64,000 nt of DNA, from assembly GCA_964035545.1 (NCBI GenBank), contig OZ037765.1, positions 19,903,995 to 19,967,994 of the forward strand. The letters run 5' to 3'. The translations under genes were made by a program, and so were the position numbers. Of the stretch, positions 21,420 to 33,900 are shown one piece after another. The DNA is from Bugula neritina (Eukaryota > Bryozoa > Gymnolaemata > Cheilostomatida > Bugulidae). The notes below the pieces were generated by a model. It saw only the letters and a list, made by a program, of their open reading frames with translations, ran no database searches and was not told where the DNA came from. Position 1 is the stretch's first letter. Each line of letters begins with the position of its first letter.

Positions 21420-24400
21420 CCTAGTAAGATCTACTGAGTTTTAGACAAAAATAAACAGCAGATTTTAAAACGCATTGTAATATCATAGATAACTAGTGGG
21501 TAGCATTATATTTTTTCAAAAATTATTCGGTCAAGGAATTATTAGTTACCTTAAAACTAAATTTCAAAAAAATTTTATGTATGAGCAGCTGAACAAAGTT
21601 TAATTATACAGCTCTAAAATACAAAGATGTTATACTTACAGCTGTTCATCAATTTCTTCAATGTGCCGCTCCTCTGTAGCTACAAAATCATCGTCAGCAG
21701 TGATTTGCTCAGATATATGAGTTTCTTGTTTTATTTCAGACTGAAACTTCTCCCATTCAAACTCATCTTTATCCACATACTCAACATTTCGTGCCTAAAG
21801 TAGTATGATAGTCATGGCCTGTTACAATCAGAATGTAGAGAAAAAACAAACATTGTGAAGTGCGTACGTGTGTGTGTGTGCGTGTATGGTGTGTGTGTGT
21901 GTATGGTGTGTGTGTAAGTGTGTGCGCGTGCGTGCAGTGGTGTGCGGTATGTGCGTGTGTGTGCGCGCGTGCGTGTGCGTGTGTGTAATTACAACTAATG
22001 TATATTACTATCATTAATACTCGTAAATTTTGCCTCCTACTACTCTTTGAGAATAGTATGATGAAACATAACTACTGACTACTGACTATCTGACCATCAA
22101 TTAAGTTGACTAATATTTATGTCGATATTAAACATTGCTGAACAAATAAGTGATGCAAAAGTCTCGCTGTAACCAATCTATTCTTAGAAGAAGAAAATAA
22201 TTCAACAGATTTCAGATTTTTTTGGTGGACAGTGACAGACTAGCATCTATAAACTTTCCTAGTCTGAGCAAACATTAATTATTTTGCCTGGAAATCATGA
22301 TCTAATCAAAACAATTAATGTAAAGTAGTGCAAATAACAGCTGTTGGTGTCTGCAGGTAAAGGTAAGATTGCTCAATGTCATTATTACAACATTATTGTC
22401 TTTTCATCGTCACACATCATCTTACAAGAATAAACAACAACAAAAACACGCTGATCTTTGGCATAGGACACTTATATGATTCTACCTTTGGCTGGCAAAC
22501 AAACGAGTACAAAGGTTCGAAGGGGGTGTCAGGCAACAACGTTTCGCAAAGACACTTAATACCATAATTTACAGGAGGACAGAATAATATAACAACAGCT
22601 ATAATATATATATGAAAGAGAACTTTACTGACAAGTTCTTACATATTTGAAGGCTACCCACTGAGAAGAACTATTGAAAGATCTGACCATCAGACAGTAC
22701 TAAGGAAAAGCTTGTAAATACATGTGTTGAAAACGTATAAGAATACGTCTAAACCTATGAAGCAGCAGCGAGAGCAAATTATATTATGAAGTTCTAAGCA
22801 TTAGCAATCTGACAATTAATACACTCAATAAATCTATATGCACCTTTGCATCTGCGACTGGGTCATCAAAAAAACCTTCAGGTAATTCAGCAGCAGGCTT
22901 AGTATCCATCTGCTCTGTGCCATCTCCCTCTATTTCTGCAGATGTAGCTGCAGCTGCATTATCAAAAAAATCTAAAATATAAGAAACTTATCAGTTATAA
23001 AGGCCATTACATGACGATGGAATTTTATACCTGCATATTAAGGAATTTCTGACACCGAGCATGTATGCAGCATTACTTATTCACATATATTTTGTATATC
23101 AGCTAAATACAACTTCAGGGTTGTATGCTCAAGTATATTGATTTTATAATAAATTTTGTGCATTATGTCATACATTGACTGGGGATGATGGCTCGTTTGC
23201 TGATGGCTAATGCAATACTGCATAAATGTAACTAGTCAAAGAGTCTTTAAATAAGGACATCATCAATAAAAACACTTCAACAATGCTATTACTTTTAATC
23301 TGTTAAATCTGCTAAAACAAAAAATATAATTGTTCAATGAAAAATGAAGAAATGAACAATTTTAATGTTTTGTTTTCCCTAACCTTTGTTCCCCAATTAC
23401 ATTTATTCTAAGAATTTTTAGATGATAATTTTTATTTAATTACACCACATGTTTTTTTTGGTAGCATACTAAAAAGAGAGCCACACATTATGGAAAATAG
23501 CCATTCAACTTTCTCAATACCAGACTCCCTTTCCCCAAAGACTGGTGGTATAGTAATTGTCTGAATAGTTTTCTTTTGTGGGCAGTTAGCTGTTCATAAC
23601 AAACTTAATAAAAAATTAAAAAGAAAAGAAAAAACACTTACTGTGCCAAACCACAATAGCCAACATGTTAAAAACATCAAGTGGCTATAGCTAAGAAAAA
23701 TTGTAGTAAACTAAATAGTTGCAAGTTGAATGCTTTGACTACTTAGATTATAGAGTGTAGGTAACCGTAACTGTAAGATCTGGCAGCTGTAAAAAAAACC
23801 AGGATTTGCAATCTCATCAATCTTGAAAGTAACAAAATACCTTTTTAATTACCAACAAACAGCACAGGCAAAATTAAAAATGGCGTGATAGCAAGCCGGT
23901 GGCTATGATTGGCTATATTTTCGGCAGACAGCTTAGTATTAGCGAAAAAAAGATAAGATATGCCAGCACTATGTAAAGTATAGACTTTCAATAAAAAATC
24001 AGATACATTGTTTCACTAAATCGAAGTGTTTGCTACCCTAGTTTAAAATTTGCACCGAAATCGTTCTAGGATGAGTCAATTTCAAGTGGTCAAAATAATC
24101 ATTTAAAATGTATAACCAGGAGGATTCAACCTATAATGGTAATAATTATGGATCTTTGTCAGATTATAGCTGGGTTGATGGTGTAAGCCAGGAACAATAT
24201 AGTTTACAGCGATTGATTTTATAGGAGGAACATGTAATGACACTTGCAGTGCTTTTGCATTTGGTTGTGCTGAAAATTATGAATTGGGTCATGTATATTG
24301 TATTTTTATAGCACTATTTCATATGTTAACATATGGCAAAGAACCACCAATTGTGAAAAATAATCTTGACGGCATCTTTTATGCTTTAAAAATTGGCAGA

Positions 24401-27393
24401 TTTGTAATTCAGTCCATAATTGAGGAAGTTTGAGTTAAAAAACTTAGAATTGGTGCGTTGACATCATTCTTGCTAATTCTACTCTCAAGATGTGCATATG
24501 ATACAGTGTTAACTTTACAAAAATGGAATTACTTAAACAGATATTTTGTAAAAGATGCTAGGTTTGAGTGTATATTAACGGAAGTTGTACTGTCACACTA
24601 TGGCCACAACCTGCATCCTTCATGTCAATCATATGAGTTACACAAGAATATTAAAGACATTGCACTTAGATGATGGCTGTACTGAAATTTTTTATAGATA
24701 AATTATCTAAGAGCTTTTTTCACAAATGTCACTACTAGAAGTTACCTGCAGGTAAGCCACCAGAGGGAGCTGGTGAAGAATTTGTGGAGGGTTTTTTGCT
24801 GGTCGCAACATTATCACTTTCATTCACACTGTCCTCGTCTGAAGATGAATAGCTAGCTAAGGGAACTGCGTTTTTGAGGATGCCTTTGGGCTTTTGTTTG
24901 GTTTCTACAACCGCCAGACAATAATAATATTACATTAAACATTAGATTAACCACAAGATCTTAGATCCAACCCTCCCAGACAAGAGATAAATGTGTCTAT
25001 AGGTTGTTTAGCTTTCTTAGGTTTATATTATTACTTTAACATTGAAGTATCAATAACAATTACACAAACATGAATGCCAAGACAAAGTTTATTTTATATG
25101 AAAATTACCACTTTTGCCAAACTACTAGAAATCTGCGCAGGACGTGCGTCATCTCTTCGCAAACTGGGTGGCGTAGGTTCATTTAAAACACGTAGGTAGC
25201 ACCTAGCTTCCAACAAATGTAAACATTTCCAGTTTCTATTTTAGAAAAAATTCGAAGCTGTACATTTAATATCAGGATAATTAGAATAATAAAAAGAAAA
25301 TAAAATTGAAAACTATAGCAAGAAACTAGTTTTTGACCCACCATTCACCCGACTTTAAAAGGTAATGAACAAAACAAATGCCAACTACAGTGGAAAAATA
25401 CAAGAAAGCATTTAAGAAAATACGTAATGGAGCGTAAAATACACTGTCAGTGCCTAGCATTGCTCAAATATTAGAGTAATTTTGTTTGAGAATCTAAAAT
25501 GCCAGATGTTGTAGTAGCATTAGATGGTCAGTGAAATTCCCCATGTCTAGAATAGATAACAATTTGAAATGCTAGAGACAACCCTTTGCCTGTAATTACT
25601 CCTTCCACAGACAAACTTTACTACCACACAGAGATCTGTCTAATATCGTAAAAATTCAGATAGCCTAAGTTCTTTAAATTTCTTAGTAAATTTAGGTTTG
25701 GGGTGAGGGTTGAAATTTTGCTACATTGTTAATCTAGAATACAGAGGTTTCTCAATTTCTCCATTACTACACCTACCTCCTCAAATTACACGTGTGAAGA
25801 AAAGCATCGAAAAATTCAAAACCGGATACACGCTTAATTTAATGTAAATTAAACATCGTTACTATATAAGGGAGTTGGGACCGCCCACTATTGGCATGGT
25901 AATTTCTTCGTTAAGAAGCAATTTTGATGATTGACAGCTTCAGCAAACCTTTCAGTTTCTTAGAAGCAGGGCTCTCAGAACTGTCGAGTTTTCTCTTACT
26001 AGAGAGTGCAGCTAAGTCAGCAGCTGTCTGGTTTGTGGTCGGCTGTGAGGCTCTCTGTAACAGAGTATAAAGGATATGGAAGAATAATTACCATCTTATC
26101 ACAGTATACAAAGTATACAAAGCTGTTACGAAATTGGCAACACCAATAATTCAAAAACAATCCTAAACAAAACACCCAACACACTTGCATGGAGACTAGT
26201 GGCCAAAAAAGATAAGATAAGGAGGTTAGTGAAGAAGGATGTGGCTGACTGGTCACCGTGACCTTGTCCCGTATTAGAGCTCATGCAAGTAAACAGTGCT
26301 GCCAGGAAACAGCTAGTGACATCATTAGCAATTGGGCAATATAGCAATTTTAATAAATGTCACACTGAGAACCAAAATATAAAATAAATAATATTAATTT
26401 GTGGCACAGATAGACAAAAAGTAGAGCAAAAAATTTCATCAAAGTATAACCACCTACACCCATGTCCTGCTAAGATGGAATAAACTACTGCAAATATATG
26501 TTACACTTAGCATGATACACTTCGCATGGTTTACCTCTTTGTGTGATCTGCTGAGAAGATGTGGATTCCAGAGTCTGTCTGACTTTACCTGGCAGTTACA
26601 TACGGTACATATCAAGTGTCCCAGACTGTTGTATGTTTACATGTAGTTAAGGGAAAACATGTCTTGTCTTAACCACAATGCAAACTTGAAGGAGACACAC
26701 AAAAAATAATAATAACAGCTACACTTATGTTAAAGATGCAAAGCACCTGTAAGCAATCACTTGGATAGGCTAGGTTGATATGAATAAATCATGACTGATT
26801 ACTCTGTAAATGTATGACAGTTATCCTATCTACACATTTGAATACATTACATATATGGAGTTATTTATCCATGGTTGATCAACTAAGAGTAGATAACTCT
26901 AGTAAAAATCTCAGTGTCAGCAGTATGAAAAAAATGTTAGTGTACTATGTTAGTAAAATGATTATGAATAATGATTTTTATAATTGGTAGGGTTAACTTG
27001 TTTATGACTAGAAATATTCTTTGTAGTCTTTAAAATACTCCCATTCTGTATATAAGTATAAAAAACTCTAACTATTTTACCCACCAAAAAACTACTGGAC
27101 CATATACTATTTGTTCATGACATGTTTCAGATGACATTTAGGTATGAAAGAGACTGTACTCTTATCAGATTATCCTGGGCACAACTACTGCAAATCAATA
27201 TTCTATTTCAGCACCGCATAGCAAATTACCACGTTTTTAAGAGCACAGGAGAAAACTTAATAGAACTTAAATATCAATATAGTTTTGCTGGAATAAAAGG
27301 ATATTTAGCTAGAGGGTGAGTGATAGTTCCATGGGTGGTAATATTCTTCATGAGACGCTTCAAATCGTCTTTGGATACACCCTTCTTCGGCAT
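19368..27393 (-). CDS. ZNF830: ZNF830/CCDC16 (Omcg1)-like zinc-finger protein, 7 exons
   Basis: Exons in transcript order: 27393-27305, 26634-26535, 26054-25949, 24904-24746, 22971-22844, 21794-21640 and 19527-19368. They total 897 nt and give 298 aa. The start MPKKGVSKDDLKRLMKN matches the family N-terminus. Across intron 1 the reading AKYNSLGHLICTVCNCQVKS forms the zinc-finger CxxC half, followed by LWNPHLLSRSHKE with the two histidines. Exon 5 carries LPEGFFDDPVADAK, a hallmark motif. Exons 6-7 encode the acidic, charged helical C-terminus with a WRSKK end. Family knowledge: a nuclear protein associated with the XAB2 splicing complex and genome integrity. Introns 2-6 are GT-AG; intron 1 is AT-AC (separate entry). 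It is divergent from the importin-13 gene, with 3.5 kb between the start codons. Orthology is firm. Confidence 0.9.
21383..21416. repeat. (AT)n microsatellite
   Basis: Pure AT dinucleotide run within the last intron of the ZNF830-like gene. Confidence 0.9.
21865..21986. repeat. Interrupted (TG)n microsatellite
   Basis: TG/CG-type alternating purine-pyrimidine tract starting about 70 bp upstream (in transcript order) of exon 6 of the ZNF830-like gene. It has interruptions such as TATGG and GCGC, a sequence type prone to Z-DNA. Confidence 0.9.
24108..24673 (+). pseudogene. Unidentified broken coding sequence inside a ZNF830 intron
   Basis: On the strand opposite the host gene, about 560 bp read as protein with few breaks. 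An ATG at 24108 opens a frame to about 24220. A second frame continues from about 24208 with several cysteines and a stretch reading YGKEPPIVKNNLDGIFYALK, to a stop near 24430. A third runs to a stop at 24671-24673. Three overlapping or abutting open frames in AT-rich DNA suggest one gene or retrocopy that has been broken. I do not recognise the protein. Chance cannot be excluded. Confidence 0.35.
26635..27304 (-). other. Minor-class (U12-type) AT-AC intron in the ZNF830-like gene
   Basis: On the minus strand the intron begins ATATCCTTTT (27304 downward), a perfect match to the U12 donor consensus. It ends AAAC at 26635. A branch-site-like TTTCCCTTAAC lies at 26656-26646, putting the branch adenosine about 12 nt from the 3' end, in the range required by the minor spliceosome. 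Splicing these ends restores the conserved reading AKYNSLGHL with the missing CxxC of the zinc finger. No GT donor gives an open, homologous reading here; unspliced, exon 1 hits a stop ten codons later. No transcript was seen, so usage is inferred. Confidence 0.85.
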
Positions 27394-28260
27394 TTTTGGT
27401 TAGGTGAGAAAAACCTGTTAATGAGACACAAACCAAATGATTTGAAATAAACTAAACAAGTTTTATGCAGTACATAACCTAAACTATTTTAACATAAATA
27501 TGTGTGATAATTGCTGGAATTAGAATATGAAAGTAAACAAAAGTTCTTATGTAAAGCAAGTAACTTCAATGATACCAGGTCAAAGTGAATTACACATGCG
27601 ATAATGCAGACTCAATATGAAGAAGCTTAACGTTGCATCAGCCATTTTGACACCTTGATCACTTCTTGGTAAAATTTTATTTGTAAAAATTATTTGTGGA
27701 GGGTCAAAAATTCCGTCTATTATAAGCATTTGCCATTTATTTATCTTTTTAGAGCCATAATCAATTAAAGGATTATAGTGTAGATGTAGTATTTGAATTG
27801 AAATACATCTTTACTAGAGCTGCTTTGTGTAAAGCAGCCCTCATCATATATATGTTACCACAAAAAGGAGACAAAATGGATAACTATTTGCTGAGCCAAT
27901 AAAATTAATCTTTTTAAAAATTAGTTTATGTCTATAATCTGCACTTTAATATTCCATCTAATGAAAAAACCTAACCAACATACATGTTCTTTTCAGAGAA
28001 AGCTACAAGTAGTACATTAGCACACTAGCACATTATTTGAAAAACAAACTTAAATCTCCCCTAAAATACATAGGTATGTACCACAAGATTTGTACCTTCT
28101 GACCATGCCACTTTGTGAGCAACGATTTGGTAGGCTAAAAGCAAAAGAGACTGCTACACCAGCCAATTTGCAAACATAATAATTATTCTTATAGAGTTAT
28201 ACTCATACTTATAGTATTATTTATACTCAATAACTTAGAGTTATAATAATACTATAGATT

Positions 28261-28400
28261 CGTAGTAGTAGTAGTAGGAATAATTTTAATAGCAATACTA
28301 ATAGTATTACTACTAGTAGTAGTATTAATAATAGTAGTACTAGTGCCTACTAGTACTAGTACGTCTACTAGTAGTAGTAGTAATCTGTAATATTTTATTA
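28261..28400. repeat. Degenerate (TAG)n/(ACT)n trinucleotide tract
   Basis: Imperfect runs of TAG, TAC and TAA triplets on both strands, some forming short CTAGTAG palindromes. Confidence 0.85.
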
Positions 28401-28721
28401 GTAGTACTAATACTATAGTAATACTAGTACTACTTTTATTAACTCTTACTCTAAGGGTAAGTACAATCACTTTAGTCAAAAACTAAGTCTAGTCATAATC
28501 ATTATCACTTTATCATAATGATATCATAATGTGAATGTCAATCACAATGAATATGATCATGATGAATGAATATGATAAATGACTTCCTAGATTAGTGAGA
28601 GCGAAGAACAAGAATGGATATCTTTATATTTTTCTCCAAAGAACGATAGGAGAGATTAGGATCAGCACTGATTGAATGACTTTTCCAGAGCAGAGTCCAT
28701 AACTGTAAATCACATACAGAG

Positions 28722-28725
28722 AGGC

Positions 28726-28761
<36 letters not shown>

Positions 28762-28796
28762 AAGTAGTAGTAGTAGTAGTAGTAGACGTAGTAGTT
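28722..28796. repeat. (TAG)n microsatellite, about 25 units
   Basis: Nearly pure TAG/GTA triplet run with GAAG and GACG interruptions. Confidence 0.9.
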
Positions 28797-30919
28797 AGCC
28801 TGATAAGTTAATCTGCAAAAGAATGTTAGCATTCATTGTTTAGACTACTGCCCAAGTACTGACAACTTATTTTCTATATGCGGCACACCCCTTTTTCTCT
28901 CTAGGGAGGTCTAATGTGAAGATAATATTGACAGGTATTATCATGATCATGATGGCCATTGACAATCTGAATCACTATCAGTATCAGTATCACTATCACT
29001 ATGACTATTAGTCTGAGTCTCAGAATCACGGAGAATCAGTATTGACTATTGAGTATTCAGTATCAGTATGAGTATTGGGACATTCCCTCCGTTAAAACAG
29101 ATAACGACGTATTGTTTATAGTATAATAGTAATTTGGATGTTCATATAGTAATATCCATTATGAGTTATAAAATTATGAAAGTTGAGCATAAAATAAAAA
29201 TTGATATAATAATAATTAGCATTATGATGTTCATGATCATTAACTTTAACTTTAAGATTGTCTTTGTAAAACTCGCGCAAAGCTTTTCTGAGCGGATAAG
29301 AGAAATAAAACGATTTATGAAAGCCGTAAAAATAGCCAATATCCAGACAGCTCAAAGTTTGTGCATCTCGCTGAATTGTTGCGGCGTTTACGTCCATGAA
29401 AGGCTAGGCTAGAGACGAGCACCCGCGGTAACAAAAAGGAGAACCTGACATTGGTACGTACAACCAATAACAAGCATAACTAGTACTACTCTTTTTGATG
29501 AAACTGAATGGTGATGTTACATTTTAGTTTTTACAAAAGTCATTTCTTTGAGTTATGGACGAGCTTACAGTGGCTTTAGAGGCTGATAAGAATCACTAGT
29601 TACTTATAAGTTATTACTTATTACTAATATTATTACGTGATGACATTTCCAATTTTTAGTTGGGGGTATTCAATATCAAATTCATTATCAATATCAATAT
29701 GAATAGTGAATATCAATTATTATTAAATAATTAATATTATTCAAATTCAATATGAATATGAATAAGATTTAGTGAATATCAATATGAATATGTTAAAACC
29801 AAAATTAATTAAGTTTAATTTGAAGTTGAAGTTAACGTTCAGTTTTACTTCGACTTTTTCAGTTTTTGTTTTAAGTTTTTGGTTCAACTTTAAGCTTGAA
29901 TTTGTTTTAAATTTAATCTTACAGTTAGTGTTACTCTTACACAGTCACACAGTCTAGATTTTCAGTTGCTTAAAGTAAATCACCCTAAAGTTACAGTTAC
30001 TTTTACTTTAAAATTACACTTCGACTTACAGTAGACGTAGTTCTATAGTGTTAACTTAAACAGATTAACTATAGTATAAGTATGACTATCAGTATTACTA
30101 TTAGTATTAACTATTTTAATTTAGTGTTTAGTTGTACTTTTACTATAACTTATAGTAAAAGTTTTAGTATCTGTATAAATATTATAATACAAATGTCCAT
30201 ATTGATATTCCGTATTTATACTAATTTTCTGTTTGCAAATGCAATCAGTATTTTAATTCACTTTTACTGTGCTTCTTTTTGTTAGTATTATAAAGACTAA
30301 AAGTTAAAGAATCTTTAGTTTTGGTTTCTTTAGTTCTTCTACCTTAGGCTAAAGTGTTGGACTAAGAGTTACAGTTTGAGTTCCTTGGTTAGTGTTAATG
30401 TTATTCATTATATTCTTTTTTGTATAACCAATAGTTCAGCGACAGTCTAAGCCTTGCAGTTAGTGTTTCTAAATTATTTTCAATGTTGCACAAATACTTA
30501 GTAATATGTTATATACTATTACTTATAGTTACACTATTGCTAATTTTAATACTAATTGCTTTAGTATTAATAACAAATATATTTTTTTGAAAACACAAGT
30601 TAGTAATAGTTATATATTTACTGATCATTCAAAAGTGCTGGTAAAATTTTATGCACAATCATGTGCATTTAGTTCACCAATTTTTAAATTACCAGCAAAT
30701 AACTATTGTCATAGTTTTAATATTTTGTTAAATATTTGTCTTCTAACATTCTTGAGTTGCCAAATAATTTGTTACTCGAAAACCTAGCAAATATATGCAT
30801 ATAAATGCATTTATATTTATTGAATGTAAAAATTTTGGCTGCCTAATATATGTAATACTGTTCACTGTAGAGAAAGGTAATGCCTTATATGAAACAACAA
30901 GTAGCAACTTAATTTATCA

Positions 30920-33900
30920 ATGGAAGGAATTAGTGTGGAAGCAATTTCTCAGGTATTGGTTCTGATTGTTGTACAAAGTAATTTTAGCATTGTATAGAAA
31001 ACACATTAATTTTCTTATTTAATTAATTTTTTAAGTAAATATTTATACTTATTTTGCTGTAAAATAAGCCTATTACTGTTTTTACTGATGTACAAGCTGA
31101 TAGCAAAAGATGTTTAAGATTTTCTGCAGTATTGTGGACAAGATACTAGTTGTAGACAATATGAGCTCATACTCTTTGTTTCTTGGGCTATCTATAGGCG
31201 GTGAACCAGTTCTATCACTGTCCGGCAGTACGAGATAAAGCCCATTCTTGGCTCGAATCATTTCAGGCTTCACGTGAGGCATGGCAGTTCTGTTGGTTAT
31301 TATTATCTCCTGACAAGGTGAACAGCTTTGTCCATATCTTATAAGATCAGATCCACTTGCTTTTGTGACGGTACTGCAGAGTGTTGAGAGAATTTGTTGG
31401 TACTATGTTATATTGTAACATTGTTACTGAGTTTCTATTCTGTTTGCAGTCATTAGAGGTACAGTTCTATGGTGCGGCAACTCTACATAATAAAGTATTT
31501 AAGTACTGGTAAGTTACAGTGCAATTTTAACATGTACAGTTGATGCTATTCTTTATTATGCAGTGATGCAATTTAACAGGAATTTTAAATGATAGTTACC
31601 AGGTTCTGAATCAATTAGTAATAAAATAAAATCACTTCAAATTATTTTATGTTTCAGTAAATACTTAGATTTACAAATTCCAACTGTTTATTGGGTTCGT
31701 GTTACGCAGGCATGAAATTGCGCCAGAAGATGTGGAGAAGGTTCATAATCGTCTCATGAATACTATCCTTCAGTACAGCTCCAACCCCAATGGTCGTCTC
31801 ATTGCCACCAAGTTATGCTTGGTTCTAAGTGGCGTTATTCTTCACACAATAGATGAGAAGTGGCCTGACGCTGTTTCTCAAGTCATTGCTGCCTTCCAAT
31901 CCTGTGAGACAATAGCAGTAAGTAGCATGCTGACGAAGATGCCAACTAGTTTATCTATTTAATGCTACCCAAAACTTTCCACTGCATTCACATGAAGTTA
32001 TTTGATTGTGTTAGCTAAAGAATGCACATTTCGTTCTTGTCTACTAATAAGTGAAGGCTGATTATGTTGTCATGGTGACTATTGTTTACTGTGATTGAAG
32101 GCAGAGGAGCGATGCCGGTTGCTACTCGAGGTGCTGACGGGGCTGACAGATGAGTTCAAACACGCAAATTATGGCGTCCGGAGTGGTCAGGGCTCAGCCA
32201 CATACCTCAGAGTCATGCAGCAGTTTGACCACATCCGTCAGCTGATTACTCCTTTGGTATCCCTGGAGGTCCCTGAAGTAGTTCTGACCGCTGCACTGAA
32301 GTACATTTACTAATATATTTACATGCACACACGCACGCACACACACGCACACACACACACACACAACAGACACAACAGACACGGGCGCACACACACACAC
32401 AAACACACACAACAGACACGGGCGCGCACACACACACACAACAGACACGGGCGCGCACACACACACACAACAGACACGGGTGCACACACACAGCATACAT
32501 TTAGGTTTCATTGGACAAGTTTCAGCCCACCTTGAGTGAAGGCTATTGATAAACTGGCTGAATGGCTTATTTAAAACTTTATAGTTATAAGACTTTACCA
32601 ATAAATATTTGTTTTGTTGTTAAAAATAATTCGAGGTTTGTAGCGAGTTCGTAGTGTATTGTCTACGTTGTGTTCCAGATGCATGATTAGCTGGGTTGGA
32701 TTTGGGGTTAAACTGGACCAACTGGAAGAGTTACTTGAAAAAACATTTCATTGTTTGCTGAATACAGACGAGTCTGAGCTGCTAGTTGATGCTCTAGTCA
32801 TGGCATTCACCTCACATGAGCCTTTCCAGTGAGTCAACTATTTTAACCATTATTATTGGTAAAGTGTTGCACAGTGCCGGGTAAACAGTGAGCATACATT
32901 GGACATTGTCAAAGCCCTGTAATTTTAAATCATCTCCACAAGCTATAATGACTGTTTTATCTATATTTTTTCTATTTCCAGATACCCCAGAACGATCAAA
33001 AAATATTTTATGGGAGTTTTGAAGTTATTTCCCCGTTGGCAAAAGGAGTTCGAAGAGGAAAACATGGTGAGAAGCTAAAATAACTAAATTTAGATTGATA
33101 AATGTACTGTGTAGTACTGATGCTAACAGGTTGTCATCATGTGTGTGCCTTTTATTCTACATATTGGAAAGCTTTTAGAAAACTTGTGACTAGCCGAAAG
33201 TCAACAGTGAGTCTATGACCAGCTTATAATTTGCCCTCTTTACCTCGAGTATTATTCAGCTTGACTGTTTTACAATTTCTTTTCTCTACAGGTCAATAGG
33301 ATGGGTAACATGTAATATCTCAGTCACTATATTGTATATAAGAGTATATCTCTACTACATGAAGTTGTTTATGTCTTGAGACTGAAAATTATTCTCATTT
33401 CGTCGCTACAGGACTGGTGTAAAGACATCAGCAGACTGGTGATTAGTCTGGCTGAGGAGAACATATCTCTTATTGCTAAGCTTTTTGTCGGGGACGAGGC
33501 CGACCAGCAGCTGTGCCTAAATGTTGTAGGAATGATATTGGTAGGTGCTACAGTTGTACGGGATTGATGAACACTTATGCGATAGTAATGGGGAAGTTCA
33601 ATGCTTGCAACTCAGTCTCTTTGTATTTGCTCGTTTTTTAAAGGCGTAGCTAAGATTTAACTTGCACTTTTTCTGTGTTTCTTGTCAATAACAGTGAATA
33701 TTTTGTAGCACTTTACCAATGTAAAAGGCAATTTTCCGGTTGATGAGACTCTCAGTGATATTTCCTTTGGCTTCTGGTACATTCTTCAGGTTAGTTGTAG
33801 AAGTTATCAGCCCATTATACAGTTTGCTTGTCTCTGCACATACTCAGCTTAAAGTCTTTGAAACAAATGCTTGTCTTGCTGAATAATTTATCAAACGCAT

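Larger units (their letters stand above)
27394..30919. promoter_or_regulatory. Divergent intergenic region with drifting simple sequence
   Basis: This gap separates the start codons of the ZNF830-like gene (-) and importin-13 (+), so it should contain both promoters and 5'UTRs. From about 28170 to 30560 it is cryptically simple. TAG/TAC trinucleotide tracts grade into TATCAGTATCAC-like hexamers, then AATATCAATATGAAT, then GTT/ACTTTT motifs. A more complex, CpG-bearing segment lies at about 29265-29440. It opens a minus-strand ATG at 29397 whose first 50 codons look protein-like before dissolving into low complexity. I cannot place transcription starts. Confidence 0.4.

Noticed and set aside
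21781..22014. Thr/His-rich frame on the minus strand
   Set aside because: Translation of the (TG)n tract, partly overlapping ZNF830 exon 6 in the wrong frame.
27122..27290. Read-through of ZNF830 exon 1
   Set aside because: The frame stops about ten codons past 27305 and loses similarity; the AT-AC splice explains the conserved continuation.
32194..32601. Cys/Val-rich frames around the CA tract, both strands
   Set aside because: Dinucleotide repeat translation; the real coding here is importin-13 exon 5 on the plus strand, ending at 32300.
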